The notes: generated by a model from the sequence alone, not told the origin. Shown: positions 1-9,861, counted from the first letter of the stretch. The stretch: 64,000 nt of DNA from Enterococcus faecium (GCF_029023785.1 NZ_CP118955.1:1972501-2036500), one strand, 5' to 3'. Program-made: numbers and translations.

Positions 1-831
<831 letters not shown>

Positions 832-1019
832 AGTTCGAACAATCTTGCGATTGTTAAGCTCAATTTGTTTGCTAGCATATTGCTTGCTTGTTAAAAATGT
901 TTGTTGTCTTGAATTGAATCAAGACGCCCTACACATTTGGTTTGTCTTACTTTGTTCAGTTTTCAAAGGTCTACTTCATCGGGAGTGTTTCCCGATTCGT
1001 TTTTGGCTGCCGTAGCAAC
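832..1019 (-). other. rRNA operon leader
   Basis: This is the transcribed spacer between the last rrn promoter and 16S. It contains a CTTTGAAAACTGAAC block (near 955-970 on the complement), typical of Firmicutes rrn leaders and close to the antitermination box region. An AT-rich stretch that would pair around 16S for RNase III processing follows. No protein gene is present. Confidence 0.6.
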
Positions 1020-1025
1020 TTTTAT

Positions 1026-1054
1026 ATCATATCAGAGAGACAAGCGATTGTCAA
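1026..1054 (-). promoter_or_regulatory. rrn promoter, proximal
   Basis: On the complement, TTGACA (1049-1054) and TATGAT (1026-1031) are separated by 17 bp. Transcription would start near 1019 and run into the 16S leader. Confidence 0.85.
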
Positions 1055-1111
1055 CTCTTTTTTAAAAGTTTTTTTCGATTTCGTTTTTCGAAATCTTTCA
1101 GCAACTCATTT

Positions 1112-1140
1112 ATCATAACTTATCGTTTGTTATTTGTCAA
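1112..1140 (-). promoter_or_regulatory. rrn promoter, middle
   Basis: On the complement, TTGACA (1135-1140) and TATGAT (1112-1117) are 17 bp apart. The block just upstream of the -35 (CTTTTTTnAAGTTTTTTTCG-like) also occurs upstream of the proximal promoter, so the promoter module appears duplicated. Confidence 0.85.
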
Positions 1141-1207
1141 GAACTTTTTTGAAGTTTTTTTCGATAGAATCAAGCTTCGCAAGTGGTTCTTTTTTAACGA
1201 CTCAGTT

Positions 1208-1236
1208 ATCTTATCATGTCGTTAGTAACATGTCAA
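1208..1236 (-). promoter_or_regulatory. rrn promoter, distal
   Basis: On the complement, TTGACA (1231-1236) and TAAGAT (1208-1213) are 17 bp apart. An A/T-rich stretch that could act as an UP element lies upstream (1240-1262). From 1263 to 1475 I see only AT-rich spacer. Confidence 0.75.
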
Positions 1237-1477
1237 TAACTATTTTTTAAATTTTTTAGAAATGTGATATAACATCCACTTCAGAATCAACGCTGTTAAA
1301 TTTATCATGTATTTCTTCCTTGGTCAACTATAAATTAAGCATTACTTTGTGAAATGATTTTTCGATCAATTATTATTATTCGTTATACAACCGTTTTCAA
1401 CATATTTTGAAAATAAAATGCACTAAAAAACTATCTTTAGCAGAACATTTCATTGTATTTTTTGGACCAAACAATAA

Positions 1478-1510
1478 AAAAAGAAGTTTGAAAAAAATTC
1501 AAACTTCTTT
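1478..1510 (-). terminator. Rho-independent terminator
   Basis: An inverted repeat (AAGAAGTTTGAA ... TTCAAACTTCTT) is followed on the complement by a T run. It lies just downstream of the gene at 1529-1909. Confidence 0.85.
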
Positions 1511-1528
1511 GTTCGCTTAATCTGTATT

Positions 1529-1909
1529 TTAGAAGAAAGGCACTCCCTCTACTTCGTAAGTTCCAAGAACAGAGCGCATTTGACCTGGTTCTTCCCAAAT
1601 ATATCCTTCGCCTAATTCTTCTCTTTGATTCTTTTGTTCAGTTTCAAAGACAAACAACGGAACATTTTCCTCTTTAATATGTGTATTTGTCAATTCCATC
1701 AAACTAATCTTGCTAACATCGATATGAACTATTTCTTTTAAGAAATTAAGTATATTCGCTAAACCAGTCTTTCCTTCAGAAAGTTCCGCTAACGCAAATT
1801 CCAACTTGTCATCAATTGAATGGACCAAAAATTTTTTAGTACCATCCTCCAAATGCAACATAATTGTACCAGCAACTCTTTTGCTTGCCAAAATTTCCAC
1901 CTCGATCAA
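1529..1909 (-). CDS. hypothetical protein (126 aa)
   Basis: I do not recognise this protein. It is a small, acidic, soluble-looking protein with no membrane segment or signal peptide. It ends in an aromatic/proline-rich tail (EGYIWEEPGQ ... GVPFF). The start is uncertain: the frame opens at a TTG (1909), and a second TTG at 1891 has GAGGTGG about 5-8 nt upstream and may be the real start (120 aa). It has its own terminator and lies downstream of the S1-domain gene on the same strand, 55 nt away, so the two may be co-transcribed. Confidence 0.7.
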   Translation of the reverse strand: MIEVEILASKRVAGTIMLHLEDGTKKFLVHSIDDKLEFALAELSEGKTGLANILNFLKEIVHIDVSKISLMELTNTHIKEENVPLFVFETEQKNQREELGEGYIWEEPGQMRSVLGTYEVEGVPFF

Positions 1910-1964
1910 CTTGTTCTATGGCTTACATAAAAATTCTAGCACATTTTCAGAAAAAATACACTTT

Positions 1965-2345
1965 TTATTTCTTATTTTCTTTCCGTTCTAGTTCAGATAA
2001 TGCTTCTTCTATCCAAATAGGTAACTGCTCCGCAATAGTGGTAAATCCGATCTTACGATTTTTATTCGTGAAATACCTTTTTCTGCGATATGGAACAGCT
2101 GGATTTGTTTTTTCTAACGTTCTTAAAGATAAACTGATTTTTTTGGAATATTCATCAATGTCGATGATCTGAACTGTTACTGGCTGTCCGACTTTTAACA
2201 ATGAATGGATATTTTTCGTATAACCGGATTGTACTTCTGAAACATGAATAAGTCCTTGCGTCTCGTTATCAAGAGAAACGAATGCGCCATAAGGCTGTAT
2301 CCCTGTCACTTTTCCTTCAATTATTTGTCCAATTTTATAAGTCAT
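1965..2345 (-). CDS. S1 RNA-binding domain protein (YugI/GSP13/CvfD type)
   Basis: This 126 aa protein has an N-terminal S1 domain (about residues 5-75), recognisable from GKVTGIQPYGAFVSLD, the GLIHVSE motif and KKISLSLR. A basic linker (YRRKRYFTNKNRK) and a short acidic-basic tail follow. Single-S1 proteins of this size in Firmicutes (B. subtilis YugI/GSP13, streptococcal CvfD) are ribosome-associated or global post-transcriptional regulators; that role here is inferred from family. It probably binds RNA in the cytoplasm. It is divergent from the PatB-like gene, with an 81-nt shared spacer. Confidence 0.88.
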   Translation of the reverse strand: MTYKIGQIIEGKVTGIQPYGAFVSLDNETQGLIHVSEVQSGYTKNIHSLLKVGQPVTVQIIDIDEYSKKISLSLRTLEKTNPAVPYRRKRYFTNKNRKIGFTTIAEQLPIWIEEALSELERKENKK

Positions 2346-2426
2346 CTACTTCCCTCTCTTCGCATTTATCATTATACTGTAAATAGCTCAAAAAAAGAAG
2401 CGACGAAAATGACTGGAGGTCTTAAG

Positions 2427-3602
2427 ATGATCGAATTTGATAAACAGATTTCAAGAAAAGATACAGAAAGTGTAAAATGGGACGCAATTGCTGAGACATA
2501 TCAAATGGATGACTTACTTCCTTTGTGGGTAGCAGATATGGACTTCTTGTCTCCCGGTGGGGTAGCTAAAGCGTTTAGTGAATACATCAAACATGGAATC
2601 TTTGGTTATGCCACTCTGTCTGATAAACTATATCAGGCTATCATTCATTGGGAACGCCAACACCATGCTGTGGAGTTGACGAAAGAAAATATCGTTTTTA
2701 CAAGTGGTGTGTTAACTAGTTTAGCTGCAGCAGTACAAACTTTTACAAAACCAGGCGATTCTATTTTGATTCATGACCCAGTTTATCCTCCATTTTCCTC
2801 TATTATAGAAACAAATCAACGTCACATCGTTCGAAGCTCTTTGCTAGAAAAAAATAATCATTTCATCATGGACTTGTCTGACATGGAGAAAAAAATCGAA
2901 GAAAACAATGTAAAAGCAATGATTTTATGCAATCCTCACAATCCTGGAGGGCGTGTTTGGAGCAAAGAAGAATTGAAACAGTTAAGCGAATTGTGTTTAA
3001 AACATCAAGTGATTCTGTTTAGTGACGAGATCCATCAAGATTTAACTTTATTCGATCATACATTTACTTCCATGCTAACGATTGATCCTAATTTAGATGA
3101 TCTACTAGTTGCTTTTACTTCCGCAACCAAGACTTTCAATCTAGCTGCAATCAAAAATTCAATGGTATTTATCAAAAATCCAGAGATGAAAGCTGATTTT
3201 GAAAAACATTTAGTGATGAACCAACAGCACGAAATCAACACTTTTGGACTGATTGGAACCCAAGCGGCTTATGAGACGGGTGGAGAATGGTTAAGCCAAC
3301 TGATTCCTTATCTAGAAAAAAATGTTCAAACAGTTAATCAGTTTTTTGAACAGTATCTTCCGAAAGTGAGAATAATGAACCCTGAAGGAACTTACTTAAT
3401 GTGGTTAGATTTTACCGCCTATATTTCAGACGACCAAGAATTGGAGAACACTCTTGTTCGGAAAGGAAAAGTCGTATTAAATCCTGGCATCACGTTTGGT
3501 CCTTCCGGTCATGGGCATATGCGCTTGAATATTGCTTGTCCAGAAGAAACTTTACTGGAAGGACTTAATCGAATCAAGTATGCTTTAGAGACAATCGATT
3601 AA
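2427..3602 (+). CDS. PLP-dependent aminotransferase / C-S lyase (MalY/PatB family)
   Basis: This 391 aa protein is a fold-type I PLP enzyme of the MalY/PatB cystathionine beta-lyase branch. It shows the LPLWVADMDF N-terminal signature, the NPHNPGGRVW aspartate-aminotransferase block and a probable PLP lysine at K235 in SATKTFNLA. The expected reaction is beta-elimination of cystathionine or cysteine conjugates to pyruvate, ammonia and a thiol. The start is set at 2427 because GGAGG lies at 2415-2419; the reading frame upstream of it has no ribosome binding site. It appears monocistronic with its own terminator. Confidence 0.88.
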   Translation: MIEFDKQISRKDTESVKWDAIAETYQMDDLLPLWVADMDFLSPGGVAKAFSEYIKHGIFGYATLSDKLYQAIIHWERQHHAVELTKENIVFTSGVLTSLAAAVQTFTKPGDSILIHDPVYPPFSSIIETNQRHIVRSSLLEKNNHFIMDLSDMEKKIEENNVKAMILCNPHNPGGRVWSKEELKQLSELCLKHQVILFSDEIHQDLTLFDHTFTSMLTIDPNLDDLLVAFTSATKTFNLAAIKNSMVFIKNPEMKADFEKHLVMNQQHEINTFGLIGTQAAYETGGEWLSQLIPYLEKNVQTVNQFFEQYLPKVRIMNPEGTYLMWLDFTAYISDDQELENTLVRKGKVVLNPGITFGPSGHGHMRLNIACPEETLLEGLNRIKYALETID

Positions 3603-3617
3603 ATCATTTATTCAAAA

Positions 3618-3653
3618 TAAAAGGACGAGACCTTACTAGGTTTCGTCCTTTTT
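3618..3653. terminator. bidirectional Rho-independent terminator
   Basis: The stem AAAGGACGAGACC / GGTTTCGTCCTTT has T runs on both strands. It separates the convergent PatB-like and cyclophilin genes. Confidence 0.85.
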
Positions 3654-3678
3654 CATAATTACTCCGTACCATACCAAA

Positions 3679-4263
3679 CTATTCTGAAATTTCAATTGTT
3701 TCAATCACTACATCATGTACAGGTCGGTCTTGTGGACCACGTTGTACATTTGCGATTTCATCTACTGTGTCCATCCCTTCTAGTACATGTCCAAAGACTG
3801 TATGTCGGAAATCTAGCCAAGGAGTTCCGCCACCTTTATACGCTTCAATGATTTCTGATGGGAATCCAGCACCTTCTAGTTGTCCAAGCATATTAGCTGG
3901 CACATTTGTGTTATTTACAATAAAGAATTGGCTTCCGTTTGTGTTTGGACCTGAATTTGCCATAGATAAAGCTCCGCGAAGGTTGAACAGTTCACGACTG
4001 AATTCATCTTCAAAACTTTCGCCATAAATACTTTCGCCACCCATTCCTGTTCCAGTTGGATCGCCGCCTTGGATCATGAAATCAGGAATAACGCGGTGAA
4101 AAATCACGCCATCATAATAACCTTTTTTGGAAAGTTCAATGAAATTTTGAACCGTCTTCGGTGCTAGTTCAGGGAATAATTGAACAGTAATGTCACCACG
4201 GTTTGTTTTGATAACAGCTTTTGGTCCTTTTTCACTTTTTAAATCTAGTTGTGGGAATGCCAT
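3679..4263 (-). CDS. peptidyl-prolyl cis-trans isomerase, cyclophilin type
   Basis: This 194 aa cyclophilin carries the core [15 protein letters not shown] motif, the GSQFFI active-site segment and a [16 protein letters not shown] region. It lacks a signal peptide or lipobox, so it should act in the cytoplasm as a foldase. The ATG at 4263 is chosen because GGAGG lies 8 nt upstream; an upstream in-frame start has no ribosome binding site. Expression seems to be as a single gene. Confidence 0.93.
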   Translation of the reverse strand: MAFPQLDLKSEKGPKAVIKTNRGDITVQLFPELAPKTVQNFIELSKKGYYDGVIFHRVIPDFMIQGGDPTGTGMGGESIYGESFEDEFSRELFNLRGALSMANSGPNTNGSQFFIVNNTNVPANMLGQLEGAGFPSEIIEAYKGGGTPWLDFRHTVFGHVLEGMDTVDEIANVQRGPQDRPVHDVVIETIEISE

Positions 4264-4410
4264 ATTGTTTCCTCCTAATATTTGCATACTTCATAATAAT
4301 AATAACATAATACCTAACCTCTCGTAAAAATACTAGATTTGTTTTCTTTTATTTTTCATCACTAGATACATTCTATAACTTACCGTTTCGATTTCGAATT
4401 CAAACATTTT

Positions 4411-4443
4411 TGAGAAGCATTCTCAATTAAATTCTGCTATAGT
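4411..4443 (+). promoter_or_regulatory. promoter with Fur-like palindrome
   Basis: The perfect-ended palindrome TGAGAAGCATTCTCA (4411-4425) covers the expected -35 position of an extended -10 promoter (TGCTATAGT, 4435-4443). It fits the 7-1-7 Fur-box layout with five of seven positions per half. The promoter reads into the ferredoxin-NADP reductase gene. That the site is bound by Fur is an inference. Confidence 0.5.
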
Positions 4444-4463
4444 GTGAAAAGGGAGGAATTTTT

Positions 4464-5462
4464 ATGGAAATCTATGACATTACAATCATCGGTGCAGGTC
4501 CTGTAGGGATGTTTGCCGCTTTTTACGCAGGAATGCGCCAAGCTAAAACAAAAATCATTGACAGTCTACCTCAACTTGGTGGTCAATTAGCAACTTTGTA
4601 TCCCGAAAAATATATTTACGATATTCCTGGGTATCCAGCAATAAAAGCAAGTGAATTAATCGATCAATTAGAAAAACAATTAACTACTTTTAACCATACA
4701 TTCCATTTAAAAGAAGAAGTTCTCTCGCTTACTCGTGAAGACGAAGTTATCGAGATTACTACAAATAAAGGCATCCATTATTCCAAAGCAGTCATTTTAG
4801 CTTTAGGAAATGGTTCATTCCAGCCAAGAAAATTGAATTTAGATAATGCTGAATCATTTGAAAACCACGGATTGGATTATTTCGTGAATGATTTGATGAA
4901 GTATGCTGGAAAAAAAGTCGCTATTGCTGGAGGTGGTGATTCTGCTATCGATTGGGCGTTGATGTTAGAGCCTATTGCAAGCGAAGTTTACTTGATTCAT
5001 CGTCGCCAGGAATTTCGTGCGCACGAACATAGTGTATCACGCTTGAAATCTTCATCTGTCAACTTGCTTACTCCCTATCTCATCGATGGATTATCAGGCA
5101 ATAATGGGGAACTGACAGATATCCGGTTAAAAAAAGTGAAAAGTGACGAGACGATTGATTTGATGATTGATTCTCTGATCGTCAATTATGGATTCTCTTC
5201 TAATTTAGAACATCTTTCTTCTTGGGGACTTGATAGTACCAGAAATGCCATTACTGTAAAATCAGATATGTCTACTTCTATTCCAGGCGTTTATGCAGCT
5301 GGTGACATCTGTACCTATGAAGGAAAAGTGAAACTGATTGCTACTGGGCTCGGTGAAGCACCTACTGCAGTGAACAACGCTTTACACTATATTAATCCAA
5401 AGGAACGAACTCAGCCTGGTCACAGCACAAGCTTATACGATAAAAATCTTCGTCCTAGTTGA
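4464..5462 (+). CDS. ferredoxin/flavodoxin--NADP(+) reductase (YumC type)
   Basis: This 332 aa FAD/NADPH reductase belongs to the thioredoxin-reductase-like ferredoxin-NADP reductase family. The FAD-binding GAGPVG lies at residues 10-15, a second nucleotide-binding GGGDSA lies mid-protein, and an AAGDI motif lies near the C-terminus. The redox-active CxxC of true thioredoxin reductase is absent, which points to the YumC type. It transfers electrons from NADPH to ferredoxin or flavodoxin in the cytoplasm. A strong ribosome binding site (GGGAGG) lies 8 nt before the ATG. The Fur-like palindrome upstream suggests iron-dependent control. Confidence 0.9.
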   Translation: MEIYDITIIGAGPVGMFAAFYAGMRQAKTKIIDSLPQLGGQLATLYPEKYIYDIPGYPAIKASELIDQLEKQLTTFNHTFHLKEEVLSLTREDEVIEITTNKGIHYSKAVILALGNGSFQPRKLNLDNAESFENHGLDYFVNDLMKYAGKKVAIAGGGDSAIDWALMLEPIASEVYLIHRRQEFRAHEHSVSRLKSSSVNLLTPYLIDGLSGNNGELTDIRLKKVKSDETIDLMIDSLIVNYGFSSNLEHLSSWGLDSTRNAITVKSDMSTSIPGVYAAGDICTYEGKVKLIATGLGEAPTAVNNALHYINPKERTQPGHSTSLYDKNLRPS

Positions 5463-5573
5463 TTTTTTATATCTCTTTGCATTTCAAGTTAAACCCGAAA
5501 GCAGTTTCTTGCATTTTTTTCATGTTCCGTTAACATGAAATAGAGAAAGAAAAAATAAAGGGGGAGCAATAAT

Positions 5574-6083
5574 ATGGTCGTCAAAACTGAGACTTTAGAA
5601 GAAAAGGCAAGAGAACTATTGAAGGAACGTGGCGTAACTGTAGAAGATATCGCACAACTTGTCATGTTTTTACAAAAAGACTATATTTCTGATTTGACTT
5701 TGGCGGATTGTACTGAAAGTGTCAACAGCGTGCTAACAAAGCGTGAAGTACATAACGCCATTATCACTGGAATCCAATTAGATATATTAGCAGAAAAGAA
5801 AAAATTGATGAGTCCGTTGCAACATATTATCGAAGATGACGAAGGCCTTTACGGTATCGATGAGATCCTAGCCTTGTCAATCGTGAATGTTTACGGTACG
5901 ATCGGCTTTACGAATTATGGTTATATCGACAAGGTGAAACCTGGTATTTTAAAAGAACTAAACAGCCACGATGGCGTTCATGTCCATACCTTCTTAGATG
6001 ATATCGTCGGAGCGATCGCCGCTGCTGCTGCCAGTCGATTAGCACACAAAGAACCAGAAAAAAGAAGTCGCCTTACTCAATAA
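5574..6083 (+). CDS. phosphatidylglycerophosphatase A-like protein (YutG family)
   Basis: This 169 aa protein matches the YutG/PgpA-like family: an N-terminal helical part with ERGVTVEDIAQLVMFLQKDY, then GIDEILALSIVNVYGTIGFTNYGYID and HTFLDDIVGAIAAAAASRL. Family members are proposed to dephosphorylate phosphatidylglycerophosphate, but this short Firmicutes form lacks obvious multiple membrane helices, so the function is uncertain. GGGGGAG lies upstream of the ATG. A convergent terminator follows. Confidence 0.75.
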   Translation: MVVKTETLEEKARELLKERGVTVEDIAQLVMFLQKDYISDLTLADCTESVNSVLTKREVHNAIITGIQLDILAEKKKLMSPLQHIIEDDEGLYGIDEILALSIVNVYGTIGFTNYGYIDKVKPGILKELNSHDGVHVHTFLDDIVGAIAAAAASRLAHKEPEKRSRLTQ

Positions 6084-6087
6084 TTCA

Positions 6088-6136
6088 ACAAAAAAAGAAA
6101 GAAAACGTCTATTTAGACGAGTTCTTTCTTTTTTGT
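6088..6136. terminator. bidirectional Rho-independent terminator
   Basis: A long stem (AAAGAAAGAAAACGTCTA ... TAGACGAGTTCTTTCTTT) is flanked by A and T runs. It ends both the YutG-like gene and, from the other strand, the membrane protein gene, whose stop lies inside it. Confidence 0.8.
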
Positions 6137-6772
6137 TTGTTTCAAGCTATTTTTTCCTAAGAAAAGAAAAACAGCAAAAAATAATTCTAATAATACAAAA
6201 AATAAGATAAAGCTATGCATGAAAAATTCTTCTGGAAGTACATTGATGATTGGATCAGTAACGGGATCGAATAACCAGTCATCGTTGTTGAAAAACGTTT
6301 CATGAAAAAGGATAAAAAAGCGATCAAATCCTATCATCATGAAAAAACCGAAAACAACTGGCAGTAACATGCCGATTTGAAACGGACGAATCAACCGCCA
6401 AAGCCGATCATTCTTTTGCAAATATTTGATAAACAAAATACTCGGGATCAAAGTGATGAAAAACACAGCATAATCCACTAAAAACAAAATTTTCACTTCA
6501 TAAAAGTGATGGGCTCCGCTAGCAGAAACTGGGAAATCTGGCAAGCTGAGGATGGTTTTGAAGGGATTATTGAGATAATTCATTAGGTGATCAAAATTTT
6601 TCAGTAACGTCTCTTGATCTAAAGAAGTATAATCCAAAATTTGCAAATGTCCGATATCAAATACGTATAGTGGTCGAAAGTTGATCGTCACACCAACTGC
6701 CAGACTGATCAGTGTCAGAAATAGGCTGAACAATCCAGCATATTCCATCCACTGCCATCTCGAATTTTTCAT
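6113..6772 (-). CDS. integral membrane protein, TIGR01906 family
   Basis: This 219 aa protein has four to five predicted membrane segments (near the N-terminus, two in the middle, one at the C-terminus before a KTKKKELV tail). It matches the lactobacillales membrane-protein family usually found next to a NagD-like phosphatase, as here; no function is known. The start at 6772 is preferred because GGAG lies 8 nt upstream and the upstream HAD gene stops 1 nt before it, implying translational coupling. Confidence 0.8.
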   Translation of the reverse strand: MKNSRWQWMEYAGLFSLFLTLISLAVGVTINFRPLYVFDIGHLQILDYTSLDQETLLKNFDHLMNYLNNPFKTILSLPDFPVSASGAHHFYEVKILFLVDYAVFFITLIPSILFIKYLQKNDRLWRLIRPFQIGMLLPVVFGFFMMIGFDRFFILFHETFFNNDDWLFDPVTDPIINVLPEEFFMHSFILFFVLLELFFAVFLFLGKNSLKQTKKKELV

Positions 6773-6773
6773 A

Positions 6774-7538
6774 TTAGAAGCTCCATTCATCCAGTGATTG
6801 TTTCACATAGGTAGCTGGGATAGGCAACCCAGGTACATCTTCTTCTTTTGTAAAACCTGATAAAACGAGCAAAGTATCTATATTATTGCGTATCCCAGCT
6901 TGGATATCTGTTTCATAGTTATCTCCAACCATGATTACTTCTTCTTTTTGCAGCCCTAATACTTCAACGGCTTTATCCATAATGATGGCTTCTGGTTTTC
7001 CGATGTAGATCGGCGGCGTTTGGGTTGCTGTCTCTACAAAAGAGATGACTGACCCTGCTCCAGGAAGAAGGCCGCGTTCAGTAGGTATATTCTTATCTGG
7101 GTTCGTTCCAATGAAAGTAGCACCTTTTTGAATAGCAAGTGTTGCTTTAACTACTTTTTCATAGGTCAGATAATTATCTAAGCCTACCACTACATAGTCA
7201 GGAGTCTCTTCTTCCCATGTAAATCCGGCAGCTAAAATCAAGTCAATCAATCCTGCTTCTCCGATAACATAGACTTTTTTCCCTTTTCCATCTGCTTTCA
7301 TAAAATCGATTGTTGCCAAAGTAGCTGTGTAGACTGTCTCTGGAGCTACATGAATGTCAAACTCATCTGCTAGACGATTAGCTACTGTTTCTGGTGACTT
7401 AGTCGTGTTATTGGTAACAAACAAGAAAGGTAATTTTCTTTTTTGCAATTCTTCCACAAATCGTTTACCGGCCGGTATGGGTTGTGTCCCACGATAAATC
7501 GTTCCGTCTAAATCAATTAAATATCCTTTATAGTCCAT
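6774..7538 (-). CDS. HAD-superfamily sugar phosphatase, NagD/YutF type
   Basis: This 254 aa HAD hydrolase starts with the DLDGTIYRG motif I nucleophile region. It continues with FVTNNTTKS (motif II) and ends with VGDNYETDIQAGIRN (motif IV), the layout of the TIGR01457/YutF subfamily. It probably dephosphorylates small phosphometabolites in the cytoplasm. It lies between YutD and the membrane protein in one minus-strand operon (7-nt and 1-nt gaps). Confidence 0.9.
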   Translation of the reverse strand: MDYKGYLIDLDGTIYRGTQPIPAGKRFVEELQKRKLPFLFVTNNTTKSPETVANRLADEFDIHVAPETVYTATLATIDFMKADGKGKKVYVIGEAGLIDLILAAGFTWEEETPDYVVVGLDNYLTYEKVVKATLAIQKGATFIGTNPDKNIPTERGLLPGAGSVISFVETATQTPPIYIGKPEAIIMDKAVEVLGLQKEEVIMVGDNYETDIQAGIRNNIDTLLVLSGFTKEEDVPGLPIPATYVKQSLDEWSF

Positions 7539-7545
7539 TCATCCA

Positions 7546-8223
7546 CTACTCTTCCCTTTTTCTGATCGTAAATGCTGTTTTTGTTTTTTCTACTTGTTTA
7601 GGTTGTTCTTGTTTTTTTACTTTTTCAGAGGTTTTTGCTGACTCTGTTTTTCGATTTTTAATAACCGGTTTTTTGCGATTAGATGCGACTGGTCCTTTTT
7701 TCTCATCGATATACGCACGATTATGGTTTTTTTTCTTTTTTCGGCGCTGAGTTGTCTTTTCTTTTTTACCGCCGATTCTCTCGATGACAAAATACGCACA
7801 ACCAAAATTGCAATATTCGTAAAGATAGTCTTCCAAGGAATCGATTCGCTGATCTGGATGCGCCCGTCGATTATCCGCTTGGAAAAATCCTTTTAGGCGT
7901 AGTTGTTCATAACCCCAATCTCCTACGATATAATCATATCGGGCTAGTACATCACTGTAACGTTCTCCAAGCTTTTCTGCATTAAATCCTTCACGATAAT
8001 CGGACACAAGCCGATAATGTCTTTCACCTATCAAAAAATTACTGTCATCTAACAGTGTCACTAGCTCGCCTTTGACTTTTTCTGCTTTAGGCTCCTCAAC
8101 GATTTCTTCCAAAGCAGCTGTCAGTTCTTCGGTGACTGTTGTTTCCTGTTCAGCTGATGATTTTTTCTTAGCAATTTCTGTTTTATGCTCAACGTTCTGC
8201 TGTTCATTTTGTTTTGCAGACAT
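7546..8223 (-). CDS. yutD: YutD family protein (DUF1027)
   Basis: This 225 aa protein has the conserved YutD core at about residues 50-150 (LIGERHYRLVSDYREGFN, RYDYIVGDWGYEQLRLKGFF, YCNFGCAYFVIER). An acidic N-terminal tail and a long, very basic, low-complexity C-terminal tail (KKKKKNHNRAYID, many KK/RK pairs) flank it; the tail is longer than in Bacillus YutD. The function is unknown, although the basic tail suggests nucleic-acid contact. It is the first gene of the yutD-yutF-membrane protein cluster. Confidence 0.85.
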   Translation of the reverse strand: MSAKQNEQQNVEHKTEIAKKKSSAEQETTVTEELTAALEEIVEEPKAEKVKGELVTLLDDSNFLIGERHYRLVSDYREGFNAEKLGERYSDVLARYDYIVGDWGYEQLRLKGFFQADNRRAHPDQRIDSLEDYLYEYCNFGCAYFVIERIGGKKEKTTQRRKKKKNHNRAYIDEKKGPVASNRKKPVIKNRKTESAKTSEKVKKQEQPKQVEKTKTAFTIRKREE

Positions 8224-8259
8224 GCGTTCACCACCTATCTTTTTTATTATACCTTGTTT

Positions 8260-9645
8260 TTATTTGATTGGGTAGTGAGCTTTCAAGTAATCTCCTACCA
8301 CACTTCGGATAAATTCAGGGAACAAAAATTCATTTTTTCCAGCAATCTCAATCGTTGGAAAAAATGGAACAAACATCAAATGATCTACGGTAGTAAAAGT
8401 ATAATTTTTATTCAGATCGATTGGCTTGTTCTTCCAAAAGACTTGATGGTTAATAGAATCATATGTGATTCCATTATAGACCATCTGCCCAAAAATCTTA
8501 CCGCGAAATCCCATTCCCTTCATAGGATAGTTACGTAAAAAGTTACGATTTTTTTCTATTTCTAAAACTAAGCGGATCAGATCATTTCCACCCAATGTGA
8601 CATTTAACAAGTGCATCGGATGCGGCAACGCAGTGTGAAGCTGATCCTGATTGACCCGCCCTTTTGGAATTTCAGTTAAAAACAGACCACTGTTTAATAT
8701 TGCTGCTTCCGTCTTTCCTCGTTCTTTCACCGCCTCAAAGGCTACTTGGATAAACGAATGCTCATTGAAGATATCTAGACTCAGAGAAAATGGCAAATCT
8801 GCTACTTCTTTTTCTTTTAATAATTCATGCCCACGTTCTAGATAACTATTTATTTCTTGTTCATCTTCTGTAAAAGCTGTCATTGTTTCGGTAGGGATGG
8901 CTTTGGCTGAATGCTTAAGGATTTTTTTCTCTTCATCGATGGTTAAATGGACTTCACCGACATACTGCCCGTACTTTCCAGCGGCTGCTATTTGGACATC
9001 ATTGATTACGTGACCTTCTCTGAATAAATGATGGGTGTGCGATCCTAAAATAACATCAATTGCTGGTATTTCTTTTGCAATTTGGAAATCATCCTGAATC
9101 CCGAGATGACTCATCAAAACTAAAACATCCACTTGTGAACGTAAATCTTCGACTAATTCTGGCAAAATATCATAAGGATTCCGTATGTCCCAGCCATTCG
9201 GATTATAAGTAAGCGGAAATGGAGCAGTAAATGCAATTAGTCCGATTTTCGTCTGGTGTTTCGTTGTAATGATTTTATATGGTTTCGTCCATGCCGGTGG
9301 CTGGAGCGTATTTTTATCGAATAAGTTATCCAGGATGATATCAAACTCAGCATGATCGTATAAATGATTCAACTCTTCTTTGGAATTTCCTACGCCTTCA
9401 TTGTTTCCTATCGTCGCTGCATCATAACCAACTTCATTCATCAGCAAGATATTTTCCTGTCCATTCGTTGCTTCTGACAATGGATGCCAACGATCCACAA
9501 AATCACCTAGATCTACTGCAATCGTTGTCGTTTTTTCTTTCTTTTCGTTTTCTCGTTTACGTTGATCCAAAAACCTTCTGATCCTTGGCCAATTTTCTAA
9601 ATGAGAATGCAGATCATTCGTATGTAAAATCACTATTTTTTCCAT
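8260..9645 (-). CDS. metallophosphatase / 5'-nucleotidase (YunD type)
   Basis: This 461 aa protein has a calcineurin-like domain with HTNDLHSH at the N-terminus, GDFVDRW, GNNEG and GSHTHH metal-ligand motifs. A C-terminal 5'-nucleotidase substrate domain follows (from about residue 290, NSGLFLTEIPKG, TVDHLMF). No signal peptide is seen, so it is cytoplasmic, like YunD and unlike surface nucleotidases. The ribosome binding site GAGGG lies near the ATG, and an extended -10 (TGGTATGAT, 9672-9680 on the complement) lies upstream. Confidence 0.88.
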   Translation of the reverse strand: MEKIVILHTNDLHSHLENWPRIRRFLDQRKRENEKKEKTTTIAVDLGDFVDRWHPLSEATNGQENILLMNEVGYDAATIGNNEGVGNSKEELNHLYDHAEFDIILDNLFDKNTLQPPAWTKPYKIITTKHQTKIGLIAFTAPFPLTYNPNGWDIRNPYDILPELVEDLRSQVDVLVLMSHLGIQDDFQIAKEIPAIDVILGSHTHHLFREGHVINDVQIAAAGKYGQYVGEVHLTIDEEKKILKHSAKAIPTETMTAFTEDEQEINSYLERGHELLKEKEVADLPFSLSLDIFNEHSFIQVAFEAVKERGKTEAAILNSGLFLTEIPKGRVNQDQLHTALPHPMHLLNVTLGGNDLIRLVLEIEKNRNFLRNYPMKGMGFRGKIFGQMVYNGITYDSINHQVFWKNKPIDLNKNYTFTTVDHLMFVPFFPTIEIAGKNEFLFPEFIRSVVGDYLKAHYPIK

Positions 9646-9821
9646 GTACCCTCTCGCCTCTCTTTATCTTTATCATACCATAGGCAGCTTTTTCTTCCAT
9701 TGAAACAAGCTCTATTTCAGAGTTTTTCCTGCCTTGAAGCAAATTGTATAAGTACAATATTCGATAAATCAGTCTGGCTAAAAAATCAGGAACATTCATT
9801 TTTACAGTACTATAAAAATAA

Positions 9822-9846
9822 AAAAAACAGACCCGAAAGTCTGTTG
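9822..9846 (-). terminator. terminator of the SRP RNA gene
   Basis: On the complement, ACAGACTTTCGGGTCTGT is a tight hairpin followed by eight T residues. Confidence 0.9.
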
Positions 9847-9861
9847 TCGTTTCATTATAAT

